From NCBI GenBank assembly GCA_018902385.1, contig JABSSW010000011.1, forward strand, positions 620,001 to 684,000: a stretch of DNA of 64,000 nucleotides, in the 5' to 3' direction. Shown piece by piece: positions 33,000-46,271 of this stretch (position 1 is the first letter of the stretch; every line of letters begins with the position of its first letter). The position numbers and the translations under genes are program-made. A model generated the notes under the pieces. It was not told the origin of the DNA and made no database searches. It saw only the letters and a list, made by a program, of their open reading frames with translations. Origin of the DNA: Physcia stellaris. Its lineage: Eukaryota; Ascomycota; Lecanoromycetes; Caliciales; Physciaceae.

Positions 33000-35041
33000 G
33001 TTTGCGGATGATGGAGAGAAAGAAGGCTGTTCCAAACATGCTCGGCTTGAAGGCTTGGCGGCGAGAAGCTAGTGCGGCGAGTGCGGAATGGGACTCCGCA
33101 TCAAAGGTTCAACTTACATTACTTATCCCATGGTCTGGTGTGGTGCTACCTTGCCTCCCATGCATCGCCATCGATACACCCCATATGATGACACGCTTAC
33201 CCGTATTTGACTCAAAGCATATGAAGACGGCATGGAGACGGTATGAAAATGACATGAAAACAGCATCATCTTCTGATTCTGTCCCAAATCGGGTAATCGT
33301 GGATCTGTCGGTGTATCCTAAAAATTAGCACCACTTATCATCAGACCATGGGATAGATCCCTATATGAGCATTCTGATCTCAGCCGTCGATAATTCAGCT
33401 CGGGTCATCGTGATACCATAAATGCTTCGAGCACGGCTGAGCTCATCAGAGATGACAGAATAGTCATCTTACCTCACCGGAAGTCGTCCGGTACGCAGAA
33501 GATATTAGTCGTTTAGATCACTCGGATGCAGGATGGCAGACAGGTCGAAAGAGTTCTCAATTATAGACCAGTCAGCTTTACGTCTCGCTAACAACATAAC
33601 CCCTGACAATCCAATACGACGAGACCCCGTATATCTACATGCTTTACCCGGGAATCGGGTTGACCAGCCGGGATGCTTCGATCGAGAAGTGATTCTATGA
33701 AACCGAGAGTCGAGGGCATGTGCCTCACGCACGTTTCTCGACGAAAGTACGCATGAAAATGAATTCCATAGTGGAAAGGTTCGGGACGCCGCAAAGAACG
33801 GTAAGGAAGGCTCACAGTTGGCCGACCTCATTCAAGGCTCTAAGCTTATGGAAGAAGCGACCCAAATATGGACCTTGGTTGTAATTTAGAAAGGCTGATA
33901 CTACTAGTGCTGGATTTGCGCTCAATGGCAACGGTACTCGTATGAGGCGGCCCCATACTGTGCCCATGCCATCATGCTGACATGGAACGTAATGCCTTCC
34001 TTTCCCGTCTGTGCCACCACCAGTTTCAGACCTTCTTTCTCAACGTTTTCCATCGTCATACAATGAATTGCTTGCTGGAGGTGCTAAGCGCCGTTGTTGT
34101 CGAGGTTTAAGATCTTGGCAAAGAGTGCGAGCTGTTTGGCTTCTGCGGGGGATAGCTTGAAGTTCTAGCGTGCATCTCGCAGATGCTGACAACCAACCAT
34201 CATCATCCCCATCTCTTCATCTGTTCCTCTTATGCACGAGGCACCACACACTATCTAATCATAGCACCAATCACTCTGCAGGATGCAGACAAATTGCCGC
34301 CAGCCTCTGACTGGATTTCCAGCACCTTGGCGCCACGGAAAGAAGAAAGTCGAGCACCTCGGCGCCTCATCCGAGTGCCTTGAGATTGGGATTTTTCCAA
34401 CTTCGAACTCGATCACAAGCACGACACTGGATGTTTCTTTGAGTAACCACTGTACCAACCTGCGACAGCATGGATGGGGTTTGTGCTACAATCACGTAGC
34501 AAAAGGGACAAGTCAGCTGAGAAGAGCCAGTCACTTTCGAAAACAGAGGCTCACAGCATCCTTCGAAACACCTTGCTGCATGAGGCATAGACCACACATT
34601 CTGACAGGGGCCAAGTGCTGGTCTGCCCGGGCGTCTATTTCTGGGGTTGCCCTATTCCAGCTCTTCGACCTATCACACGCCTGCCCCGCGAATCCTCCTT
34701 GAGGTGCTTCGCGCCCAAGGCCTAGATATTGGTATGATACCCCGTCCTCTCGCTCTTCATCTCTAAACGCCTCTCGTCCTGCTGTCATTTCATCAGACCG
34801 ACCAGGTCACTGCATTGCCAGGGTCCGCCGCCAGGATATGTTCCTCGGCGCTTCGACAAAAACCAAAGGTACCCACCCTCAAAACCACACTGTCCTTGGC
34901 ACTCGTCCTTTCTTCTTGTCGCTGGAAAGTCTCGTATACACATTCATTGCTGTGATATCCTGAGCGAGCTGCTTCTCTTCAGATACTTTCAATCATTCTA
35001 TTGTCAACGTTCACAAATCTCACGTCAGCCACAGATTAGTT
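33000..35041. other. Divergent intergenic region, about 2 kb
   Basis: Separates the Fmp32-like gene from the four-TM protein gene. Open frames at 33505-33831 and 34283-34702 show no protein-like composition. I see no RNA gene and no repeat. Confidence 0.45.
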
Positions 35042-36723
35042 ATGTCGAACGAGTTCAACAAGGAATACGACGTCTCCCCAATCGAACACGACCCAGAGAA
35101 ACCAATATTTGACGAAGAAAAGAAGGCGGCGAAGGTATCAGTGAGGTCACGGAATTCTTCAACTTCCTCACTGGGACTGTCGATCAAGACACCCCGAGCA
35201 GCTCGGTTTGCTGAAGCGACCTCCGTCAACTCCCCCATCGGCCCAACGACGGCAGGTCGTTCTCCCTTCGCAGATCCTCCTCGCACACAGCACCTAATGC
35301 CTCAGCCACAACCCTCGGACGTTGGCTTTGGCTACGTCTCCGACAATATGCCCTCGAAGCACGCTTCGTACGCAGGTGTGGAGATGCCCCCGACGCCAGC
35401 ATCACCGCTTAAAAGTGCATTGAGAGTACCTGGCACGCCAGGGCGCTTGAACCCGCTCAGCCCAACGTTCAGGGAAGAGGAAGAGCTGGAGAAGCACGAG
35501 GTGAAAGCGGAAAAGGAGAATGCCAAGGACTTGGTGGGCAAGCTCGCACCTCAGTCAAGGAAATGCATTGCTAACGGCCGCACAGAAAGTGAAAGTCCGA
35601 GTCCGACTGGCAAAGATAGCTCTCCGAGGTGTCAACTTCAGCTGCAGTCTCATCGTCCTCGCCATGCTCTCATCCACCTTCGCTATCTTCAACGCTACCC
35701 GCAATCTTCCCCCGAGAGGCGGATCTCCAGCATGGGCTCCTCAACAGAAAACATGGCCTCAAATTACTCTCCTCTGCATTGCCTGCGTATCCCTCGCTAT
35801 GTCCATGGGTATAATATTTGCGTACTTCCGTGGCGGTCACAGACGAGCCGAGAAAGCTGCAGTCTACTATACTGTCTTCGCAATAGGCTTCTTCTTCTTC
35901 AGCATCATCATGTGGGCAGTTGGCGCCGCGATTTTAAACGAGAATAAAAGGCACAGCAATGACAAGGACATGTGGGGTTGGTCATGTAAAGACGGAAAAC
36001 GAAAAGACGTGTTTGAGAAAGATGTAGACTACGCCCTCGTCTGCAGACTTCAGGTAAGCCTACTCCATTCACCCTCCTACGTCTCACCTAACTAACATCA
36101 TTCCACAGAACTGGTCCCTCATCTGCGCTTTCATCGAAATTATCGTCGAAGTAATCACAATCTCTATCTACGGCATCGTCTTCTACAGATTCTACACCAA
36201 ACGCCGCCTCCACAAATCCATGGACCTGCGCGACAAAGCCCGCTCAGACCTCTACCTCGCCCAACTACGCACCCAATCCGCACCCAACACCCCCGGCTTC
36301 CCTCTTCGCTCACCAAATCCCTACCAAGACCCTCACTCCGCAGCCGAAAACGGCGAAGCTACCTACAACCACAACGGAGATGTAACCGAAACCACCCAAT
36401 TCGCATCCAAGCACCAATCCTTCTCGCAGCCCAAACCCTTCACGCTGCAGCCGCCGCCGATAAGAGTGCAGAACGCCACGCCGGCTCCGCCACAGGATGG
36501 TTTCGACAACGCACCCGCGGCCGTCAATGACCACGTGCCCGCCGCGCCAGGCGAACAGACTTACGAGGCGGTGCCCATCCCAGGCGCGTATGCGAGTCCG
36601 TTGGCGAGCCCGGCGTATGCACCTCAGCATCAGAGCATGAGCTTTGGACAGGCGCTGACGACGGAGGGGAGGGTGGAGAGCCCGCCGAGTAGTCCGAGAT
36701 TGGGGCACGCGGGTCTACGGTAG
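35042..36723 (+). CDS. Four-TM membrane protein with long disordered tails (MARVEL-like, unnamed)
   Basis: Residues 1-160 are hydrophilic with Ser/Pro/Thr motifs (SPLKSALRVPGTPGRL). Four hydrophobic helices follow: 'FSCSLIVLAMLSSTFAIF', 'ITLLCIACVSLAMSMGIIFAYF', 'AVYYTVFAIGFFFFSIIMWAVGAAIL' and 'NWSLICAFIEIIVEVITISIYGIV'. A Cys-containing loop precedes the last helix ('WGWSCKDGK...YALVCRLQ'). The C-terminal 180 residues are Pro/Ala/Gln-rich. The four-helix layout resembles MARVEL proteins of fungal plasma membranes, but I cannot assign the family firmly. Introns are 35534-35585 (donor GTGGGC, branch GCTAAC) and 36054-36108; the frame closes to 524 residues. Confidence 0.78.
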
Positions 36724-38078
36724 ACTCTGGGGTAGAGGCGTATAGTAGGGGAGGAGAAGGGAGAATGATAGGGGAGGTGTAGTCGTTCATTTCTGATATC
36801 CACGCTGCTTGCATCTTCGGGGGTGGGCGCTTGTGATTTGGCGTTTCCCTGGCTGGATGGGTCTTTCCTTTCCTCTTCTATATCATAGGTCATTGAGTTG
36901 GCTTACAACGATGCTTGGACATCGACTTCTTTTTGAGGGAGGGGGCAAGGTGGGGTTAAGTTCGTATATAAAATCATAAGCTCTGGTTCGAGATACTCTA
37001 CAATCAGCGGATCCCAAGATCATCATCACCGTTGCTGCGTTTTCCTTTCCCATTCGGCTTCCCTTACCTACCACTTCTCTACTGGATGGACGTAAGTTTA
37101 TGAGACCCCGAGAATTGAAGCTAGTGTTTGTCAATGCTGTTTTCGCAAGACCTTTTCGGCATCTCTGTCCCTCTTCCAATTCTATTTCTACTACACCCTC
37201 ATTCACATGAAGAGAGATGATTTTCAAAGAAAATGAGGATGGAAACCATAGACGAAGAAGACATAAGAGAAAGAAAGGGGAAAGAGGAGAAAGGGAAACG
37301 GACGAGACTGCAAGGAAGAAAGGGCGAGAAAGGCGAGATGGGCAAAGCACTTGTTTCATACTGCGGAGTGAGGGAGGAGTAGAGAGACGGTGCGGATGGT
37401 ATACAGCAGGGGGTATTGTTGTAATTGCATATCTTGGTTAAGCTGATTCAATCGATTGAAACGGTTGGACTCGCTGAGCTGGTTGACGAAGTTGAATCGA
37501 CGTCACACGGGAACCCCCCAAAATGAACCCGAGATCATCGAAGGAGAGGTAATTGATGCTATCAATAGTCTATCATAAGATAATGGGGCGTAGTTTATGC
37601 TTGGGTAGCAAATGAAATCTAGCTTTTTGTCGTGCCATCGGGGTTCTCAGATCCTGGGAGTGGAAGATCCTGGGAGATTTAAGGATACTGTGTGTCATGC
37701 TGAGAATGTTGCTTCAGGATCAGGGGAATTGATATTGTGCTAGAGATAAGACTGCTGCAAAGTGGCTGCTGTTCGTGTGGATGATTCGATAGGGAGCAAT
37801 TGTTCCAGGTAGATTGGGGTGTGAGGTCGACCCAAAGGTAGTTCCTTTTTCCACCTCCTCCTGGGTATGAGCCTCAGCCAGTAGTAGGCTGACGTATAGC
37901 AATATTCATGAGCAAGTATCTTCAACCTCGCCTGCCGTCGCCAAAAAGACAGATCGGCCCCCGTTACTCAGTCCGCATCCAATGTTTCCAGCCCTTTGTA
38001 CGTACTTCGATTCTCTGCTAACTCTCCCGTTAGCTCCGGTTCAGAGTATCCCTCTGGTAGCCATACACCTTACTTACC
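36724..38078. other. Convergent intergenic region, about 1.35 kb
   Basis: Holds a purine-rich patch on the plus strand (about 37217-37380, mainly A and G) and no supportable gene. The purine run makes spurious open frames. Confidence 0.45.
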
Positions 38079-39326
38079 CTAGTAGAGTGGACGCTCATAT
38101 CCGGGCATTACAAGTCTGATGCATTTGACCGGTGCTCGTCGTTCAGGAGGTATCAATTTCTCCGGCTTTGAGGAATCGGAGACGTACTCAATAGCGTCAT
38201 TCGAGTCGCGGTAAGGTTCAGCGAGCAGCTCTTGTGCTAGCTTGTAAGCGTCGACCTCCAACACAGCATCATCTGCGTGATAGCTGAAAAATTTGATGTC
38301 AACCTTTCGCATCCTCGGCATCTCCGCTAGAGCCATGCTGAGAGGTACACGCCAGATGGCGTCTTCGTGGACCTCCATTGGAATTTCATTGATGGTCTCG
38401 TTGAGGCTGAACTTCTCAATATTGAGCATCTCGTCCGACAATCGCCAGAGTGTTTGTTCCCAAAGAATGTCGTTGGCAACCTTGAACCTATGAAGCGGGC
38501 ATCGTCTGATCTGCCCGCTTGGTTCATGCCAATATTCGATCCAGTTCCATTTGGGGTATCCAGCTGTGTAATGAGTCAATCGGACGTCGGTGATGGCCAA
38601 TTTTGACGACGCAGGAAGCATATTCATGAAGGCGTTCAGGACTCGACACGAAGAGAAGCTGAAAGCTTGGATCTTGTAAAAGTATTCAGCAGCTTCACAA
38701 CCAATCTTTGGGTGTGCCAGTAGCAGCGAGCACGGCCCAGGCATGAGCTCGTATGTTGGGATGTCGGTTTCTTTGGATCGGATGCGACGAGGGTAATCGA
38801 ATTGACGGCGGCGTCGCTTGGCCGATTCTGGTACCTTGGGGTCCTTGCTGCGTGGTCGATCAGGGAGAGTGTAGGTCAAGGCTTTGGCCTTATTGGAAAT
38901 GAATTGAATTTTGTAATGCTCTGGCTTGAAAAAGTAGACATAGATTTTGACGCGGATCTCCGTCGGGAGTTTCAGGAACGGAAATGGCTTTGCCTTGGGC
39001 AACCATACCGGGATACTCGTGTGCCCGATTCTGGGCTGTATCGGTTGAAGAGTCGAGATCAAAGGAGCCTTTGGCTCAAGTGGACGGGGAATGGAGGCCT
39101 TGTGGATGGTTTTTACTGGTGGAGCGGGCAGCCGAACATGCACTTCAGGCCCATCTCGTGGCCGGATTACAAGATCGAGAGGTTTGTATGGCTTTTGAGG
39201 TTTTCGAGTTGTTTGGTTCTGGAGCTTTTTATCTTCCGTTGATCGCTTCTCCGCATCTTTGATCAATTTCTCGATCTGCGATTTCTTGCCGGCCTTCGAT
39301 TTCTTAGGTCTTTTGGGCGCCGCCAT
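38079..39326 (-). CDS. F-box-like (LPxEIRxxIY) fungal protein of unknown function
   Basis: A single uninterrupted frame. The first 35 residues are Lys-rich, a likely nuclear signal. Near residue 105 it has 'FPFLKLPTEIRVKIYVYFF', the start of the F-box-like/2EXR module common in Pezizomycotina, where it may recruit a ubiquitin ligase. The remainder has no motif I recognise. An in-frame ATG at 39410 would add 28 residues; I prefer 39326 because 'MAAPKRPKKSKAGKKS' is a more usual start. Expression and function are unknown. Confidence 0.72.
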   Translation of the reverse strand: MAAPKRPKKSKAGKKSQIEKLIKDAEKRSTEDKKLQNQTTRKPQKPYKPLDLVIRPRDGPEVHVRLPAPPVKTIHKASIPRPLEPKAPLISTLQPIQPRIGHTSIPVWLPKAKPFPFLKLPTEIRVKIYVYFFKPEHYKIQFISNKAKALTYTLPDRPRSKDPKVPESAKRRRRQFDYPRRIRSKETDIPTYELMPGPCSLLLAHPKIGCEAAEYFYKIQAFSFSSCRVLNAFMNMLPASSKLAITDVRLTHYTAGYPKWNWIEYWHEPSGQIRRCPLHRFKVANDILWEQTLWRLSDEMLNIEKFSLNETINEIPMEVHEDAIWRVPLSMALAEMPRMRKVDIKFFSYHADDAVLEVDAYKLAQELLAEPYRDSNDAIEYVSDSSKPEKLIPPERRAPVKCIRLVMPGYERPLY

Positions 39327-40186
39327 TGCTGATGAGGATGAGAAGTGAGGAGGTTTAGGGTGGAGAAAGATTGAAGTAGACTGGGTTGTATTCTCAACGC
39401 CAAGAATCACAAAGTGAAAGTTGAATCCAGTGAATTTGTGCCTCCTTCATCGCTTAGTGAAGAGCTCACGGATAATCAAACCATGGCCATGAACGGGTAT
39501 CCGTGTTCGCAATATTGTTCAGCATCAATAAGAAAGGATGAAGGCCCCTGGCTCAAAGACCAATAGCAGGATCGATAACTTTTCTAAAAAGATTTGAGGT
39601 GCTACCTTAATGAATTGAATTCCTTAGTATGGAAGCTAGTTGATGCCTACGGCAACGGAATACCTGAATCCCCAATGTGGAAGTCACTGAAGCTACGAAC
39701 AATAAAAGCAGATAAGGTTCATTCACTCCAGACAATAAGATGAATCACTCGTCAGAAGAAGGTTACCCGATCTTGGCATTCCGAGCAAAGAGTGATACCA
39801 ATGGAGTTTTGGACTCGACCTATTTCCTCACTCGGGCTCACGTTTGTTCGTTCTCTTTTCAATGGACACTTGGACACTTGTGAGCAGTTATGTAGGGCGA
39901 GATGCAGAGTCAAGGGGCTACAAGGGGGTTTTTGATCATCTGTCAGTGAGGAACCAAGGACCCTTCTGAATCTACTACTAGACATGGAACGGGGCTAGAT
40001 ATTGTGATCTGGATAGAATACCTATGGATAATGGGAGAGAAAGAATCTGAAGCTCCTCGAGAATTTCCGAAGTCCCAAACGGGCTAGCGAATGAAGTCAT
40101 CCTTCATGGCAAAGCAGCATCTCAATTCCCTTATCTCCTCTCTACTATCATTGTCAAGCTCCCCATAACATCTCCCACGATCCCAC
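39327..40186. other. Divergent intergenic region
   Basis: About 860 bp between the F-box-like gene and the small membrane protein. I see no gene or repeat. Confidence 0.5.
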
Positions 40187-40465
40187 ATGCCATCTCGCAA
40201 TCTCAATACCCTCTCCAAAGCCTCAACTCTACGTTTTCCCACCACCTTCCGCACCATCCCTACCCTTCTACCACTCACCCAGCTGCGGACCGTCGCAGGC
40301 GGACCTCAAAAATCCCAGCCCTTCAAGATCTGGCCCTTTCTCTTCATCCTCGCTCTGGGCAGCGGCTCCTACATCTACATGGTGAAATCCCGCGTTGGGG
40401 CTGAGAACCATTCGCCGAGGACGCGACCGCGGAACACCACGTCAGGGCCGAGTCCCAATTCCTGA
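40187..40465 (+). CDS. Small single-TM protein, probably mitochondrial
   Basis: A 92-residue intronless frame. The first 45 residues are rich in Arg, Thr, Ser and Leu with no acids, as in a mitochondrial targeting signal. Then comes a sharp motif 'FKIWPFLFILALGSGSYIYM', one membrane helix, followed by a basic 'VKSRVG' and a short polar tail. I believe similar short proteins occur across Pezizomycotina, but I cannot give a name or role. It ends about 60 bp before the UMP kinase start on the same strand. Confidence 0.6.
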   Translation: MPSRNLNTLSKASTLRFPTTFRTIPTLLPLTQLRTVAGGPQKSQPFKIWPFLFILALGSGSYIYMVKSRVGAENHSPRTRPRNTTSGPSPNS

Positions 40466-40525
40466 TCAATTGCTCTCCTTTCACTCTCCTGATCGACTAC
40501 AATAGAGCTCGAGCAGGCGGCAAAT

Positions 40526-41469
<944 letters not shown>

Positions 41470-41685
41470 GACGAAGGGGAGGGGGATAGAGAGACGGCGT
41501 TGGTGATAGAGCATGGGACCTTGGATTGCAGAGTATCCTTGGCCCTGGGATGAGCGACATCGATAGATCACAGTATCAAGCCTTTCCAAACAACGTTCCA
41601 ATAACATTTGGATCTTTATGCAATTCCTATACCAACCCTATCGACAGCCCCAACCGCCCACTTCAATTCAAAGTTATCCACAACC

Positions 41686-44600
41686 TCACCTCCCAAACTC
41701 CAAGCTCGGCACAATAACCGGTCCATACTTATTCACACCACCAAACTGCGGATCCCCTTGCACCATGAAATCAACCGCGAGACTCAACTTGCCATTCCCA
41801 GCTCCGTGCAAACTCCCCGCCACGCTGCCACCGCTACCGCCCTGCTGCGCAACAACATCCGGATCAAACGCCACGACGGCCACATAATTTCTCCTGCCCA
41901 TCAACTTGCGCATCTCCCTCTGCCGTCCATCCGGCTCACTCTGAAAGATCTCCATCATGTCCTCCTTGGTGTCGGACTGGACGTGGGTGCTGCGGTGGCC
42001 GTTGGCGGGCACGTAGAGGGGTTTGTTGTTGTGCAGCAGCTTGAGGACGTAGGACGGGGGCGGGGTGTTGACGACCGAGGACGAGATGAGCTGGTACATG
42101 GTCTTGTGGTCGGTGGGTTTGGAGGGGTCGTGCACGAGGCCGGCGCCGCAGACGGAGACGGAGCCCGAGAGGAAGGTCATGCGGAGGGATTTTTGGTGGG
42201 AGATTCCTTGGAGGGTGCGGATTAGGTAGGTGCGTTCCAGGTCCTTTGTTAATTCATTAATACTTGATGTTGAAGGGGAGGGTTGGAGAGGGGGAATGAG
42301 GAGAATGTTACCTTTGATTCATGCGTCCATTGATCGCGGAGCTCGTCGAGGACATCAATGTCGCCAAAGGGGCTGAGGAGACCGCCCATTAGACCGGACT
42401 TGCCGACTGCTTTCTTGACGCTGTCGAAGCCTGAGCCCACAACGCCTTTCGCACCCACCACGCCGGCTACGGAGCTGGTTACTTTGCCGAGCAGGTTGTA
42501 TGTGCCAGTTACTGCCTTCTTCCCGGTAGCGACGGTATGTGCGATCTGCTCGGCTGCTTCTAACCGTGGATAGATGATTGGTACAGTGATCATCCATATA
42601 CAGTGTTGTACGCTCGGAGGCAGCATGGCAACCTTGGGGAAGAGACCTTGATAAGTAGGACCAGCCATTACTTGATAAGGGTTTCTCTCGGAGCGACAGT
42701 CTGGACCTACAACAACGACTGCTGGACCGAGATACTTGACGAAATGCCATCCAGTCCCAGTAATTGTGAAGATATCGGTGTCTGTGCTGACATTGCGGAG
42801 AATATCGAGGGTCGTGTGATGCTGGAACAATAGATACATTTCTATGCCAATGCGGCCAATGTTTTTAAACATGTTTGAAAATTGCATATACTCAGGGTAT
42901 GATCCAAAGCCATCAAAGCTGTAAAGTATCCAGTCAGCTGGTAACGCATGCTTGAGCTCAGATGCATAGGCTTACATGTCATGATCATCAATCGTCAAAA
43001 TGTGTGGTATCTGTGCAAATGCTTCTCGCAAAAATGGTTGATCGAAATGACTGGTATAGTAATGAAAGTAAGCGTGAGATACATCCTCTTCGTGCTTGGC
43101 CGTCCACTGTGCGTTTTTCCTGTTTTCCTTGCCACTCATGGCTAACCACTGCTTGAGCAAAGGAATTTCCTTCCATATCCTGTCGGCGTAAATCTGGTCT
43201 CCAAGGCCGAGCTGGGTGTGAAAGCCTCCGCACTCAACATGCTTCTGCATGATGTCTTTCCACATGTACCCAACACCGCCAAGCTTCGCCCGTTCATTGG
43301 CGTTCACGTTCAAAGAGAAGTCATTGCCTGAAGTGGCGATGAAGCGCCAACTGGTTTCATGACGACCTGCTACTAGAAACTCATACCTTGTACAGCCAAG
43401 ATGAGAAGTGATTGCATATGTCCACTTGGCGCTATCATGTTCTTCCATCTGTAGGTCAACATCATATCTATAAAACGTCCACCGCTGATGTACAGATATC
43501 TGATTTGCCTTCAATTGACGGGGATTAGGGGATAAATCAAGGCTTTGGTGAATATGGATAGTAGGAGGTTGAGGGGCGTCTGTGACAAGCAAAATGGACC
43601 CTAGCCATAATCCTCTCCCTATATCCATATTCGTGTACCGTAGATAGGGCCCGAAATAAACCCCATTGGTTGGTGCTATCTTGTACATATCTACACCAGC
43701 GCTTGGCGGAGGACCTGAAAACCCTGCTACGGTTGGAGTGGCAGACTGCATACTCATTATGCTTTCTGGATAGCCTGGAGTAGAAGGCTGGAAGCCCGGA
43801 GACGCAAGAGGTTTACTGAATGCACTCAACCCAGGTGAAGCCAATGGATTTCCACCATAAGTGCTAGCTGTAGGCGATAGAGGCTCGTGTAGATTCAATG
43901 GAGTGGGTCCTTTTGGAAATTCCCACTGGGTAGATTGAGTTGGAAGATGAATGTAATAGTACTGTCCAGAGTTTGGGTCTATGTGTGCTATCCAGCCCTC
44001 TGGTAGCGGCGGTGGAGGTGAAGTCGGACCGGCACTGCTTGACGTTGCGGCTGGTTTCGTCGCTTGTTGAGCCACTGGATGCGAATCTCTCTGCGGTGTA
44101 GCTTGACCTGGCTGGGTAGATTGTCGTGGATCATTCGCAAATGCAGGATGCCGTTGTTCTTGAGGTTGAGGGGTAGGTGCTGCCGCTGCCGCTGCTAATC
44201 CTCCTGCTGCTGCTCCCGTCGCGGCACCTGCTGCTCCGCCTGGCCTTTGGTTTTGCTTCTCGTTCGGGTAACCCTGAGAAGGCCCTCTGTGAGGGACACT
44301 AGAATAAGCTGGTGGAGGGGATGATGAAACATGCATTCTCTGCATATCTTGTTCCAAAGCGGAGGGCGCTGGCCGTGCGTTTGGCTGCGCGGCCGGAGAA
44401 GCCACTCTACCTTGAGGGGTCGGCGCTACTATTGGGGGTGGACTTGTGGCTTCACCTGGCCCTTGATAAACAGTGGGGGGTCCGTGGGGTTGGGTTCCTG
44501 GCTGCTCTGTCGGCGTCCATGGTCTTCTGGCAGGCTGTTGTTGCTGATACTGATTCGCCCTCTGAGCTGCAGCTGCGCTTTGAGCTTGCAAACTCGTTAA

Positions 44601-45413
44601 TGTCGATGTCCCTGCTATTCCGGCTGCCGCATAGCGAGCTTCGATTCCTCCTCCAGGAATCTCATTAGGAGCTGATATCGGAGTCTCTGGCGGAGGCGGA
44701 GAGCCTCGTTGCGCCTTTGTGGTGGAAGTGGATGCAGTCGAGCTCAATCGGTTCATCGACCCCGGATTGGGTACCGATAAGCCTTCAGGCGCAGTGCTAC
44801 TCGACGAATCTTGCCCTGGCGGAGGCCAATACTGTTGGTAGTAGTTGGGATACGGATTCGTGTGTGATTGGGCCGGCTTTCTCCCGTCACCAGGCGCTTG
44901 CTCTTCTTCTCTCACGGGCATTTTCTGAAAGAGCCCCTCTTTATCTGGCGTCTCCGGGCCAGGTGAATCTGGTAAGGCTTTTGGTGGCACAGTCCCTCTT
45001 CTCTCAGCCAATCTCGAGGGTGCTGGGCCATCGCGCCCTCCACTAGGCCGCAGAGCGGCCGGATAATCTGGGATACTGGATTTTCCAGGCTCTATTGGGC
45101 CTGTACGAGGAGGTGAGGATTGCTGGTACGCAGGTGATGCGCGGCCTTGCCTCGAGTCCACACGAGTAGCTGCAGGGCGTTGCTGGTGGAGTGGAGGGTC
45201 GTCGGGATAGGGTAGTGGTGCTGGTGAACTTGATGCGCCTGGTGGTAGAAAGGCAGGATGCTGATATTGATCCGGGCGGGGATACTCCGGTTCAGGTGAC
45301 CGTGAATCCCGCTTTCGTATTCTCAGAGGTTCGACAGTTGGCGAATCTGCGTTGGTAGGTCTTTGAAGAAACATCTCTTCATCAGGCTTGCCATGCCTGG
45401 GGCCAGACGTCAT
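41686..45413 (-). CDS. WW-domain protein with PhoD-like phosphatase domain
   Basis: Residues 1-470 are Pro/Gln/Ser-rich and look disordered. One WW domain follows: 'LPEGWIAHIDPNSGQYYYIH' with the second aromatic in 'STQWEFP'. The C-terminal half (about 590-1200) matches the PhoD-like metallophosphatase group of fungi: 'GRGLWLGSILLVTDAPQPP', 'GLGDQIYADRIWKE' and the metal-binding 'TIDDHDIFDGFGSYPEYMQ'. Introns are 42919-42975 and 42244-42311; the frame closes to exactly 1,200 residues, ending about 217 bp downstream of the convergent UMP kinase gene. The substrate is unknown. The WW domain suggests docking to PPxY partners, but that is inference. Confidence 0.88.
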
Positions 45414-46271
45414 GTTGTTTTTTGAAGCCCCGCGTCGCAGAAGGGGTGTGGCTAGTTACAATCAATCGATCACCTACGTCAAGTAAGTAATAATTAAGAA
45501 GTGGGAGTTTGAAGCAGGCGCAGTGTGGAATTGAAGTAGAGCGCTTAGGCTTGTAGAAGTACAAGATAGTGCACAGCCACTCGAGGAAGATAGAAGGTGC
45601 ACGGAATACAGAGAGCTAGGTAACAGAGTCATGGATTTGTCAGATGCAAAAGCTGTATTAGAACTATCATCAGCTTGAGTGTAAGCGCCGAGTACTGAGC
45701 TGTGCCGAGAGCGAGCGTCATCAGAGCTTCAGCGTGCCCGGCCCTTCTAAGCGCCCATCGTCGTACACTTAGTCTTGCGCCTTGAAGCCAATCGGATTGC
45801 TCAAAGCTTTCAGATCAGTCCAGGTGTTTGGAGATTTCTCCTGTCAAGACTCAGCGACCTTTGCGAAGCCTCCTGAGGCACTACTCCCATAGTCATGACA
45901 TATTAAATGATCGATTCACACGACCCCAGGTAACCGAAGACGAGAAGGGGAAGTTGTAACTGCCTTCCAACTAACACGGCATGTATCAATTGTATAGGGT
46001 AATCTAAGACCAGCTCAGATCTTTCATTATATTTAGACAAGAATTTAGCCTTCATTTGTACATGTACCGAAAAAGCCCAACTCCGGACATGCTGAATGCC
46101 GGTAAATTGACCCCCCCGACCCATGTCCCTATACCTCAGAATCAGATCTTCGCTGTATCATCAATTCGTTGCTGTCGTGAAGCCCAGAATCTTCCCGAGA
46201 CCCAAGCCAGTACTATGTTAATTGCAATACGCTCGAAAATTAGAGGTCTCGACTCCCCAGTCCCGAGACGC
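45414..46271. other. Intergenic region upstream of the WW-PhoD gene
   Basis: About 860 bp; its left part should be the WW-PhoD promoter and its right part the 3' flank of the permease. No gene is seen. Confidence 0.5.

Noticed and set aside
34283-34702. 139-codon frame in the 33-35 kb spacer
   Set aside because: Overlaps other long frames on the opposite strand and has no recognisable content.
43000-45046. Long antisense frames over the WW-PhoD gene
   Set aside because: Shadows of a gene with strong codon bias and low-complexity repeats; the minus-strand gene closes perfectly with introns.
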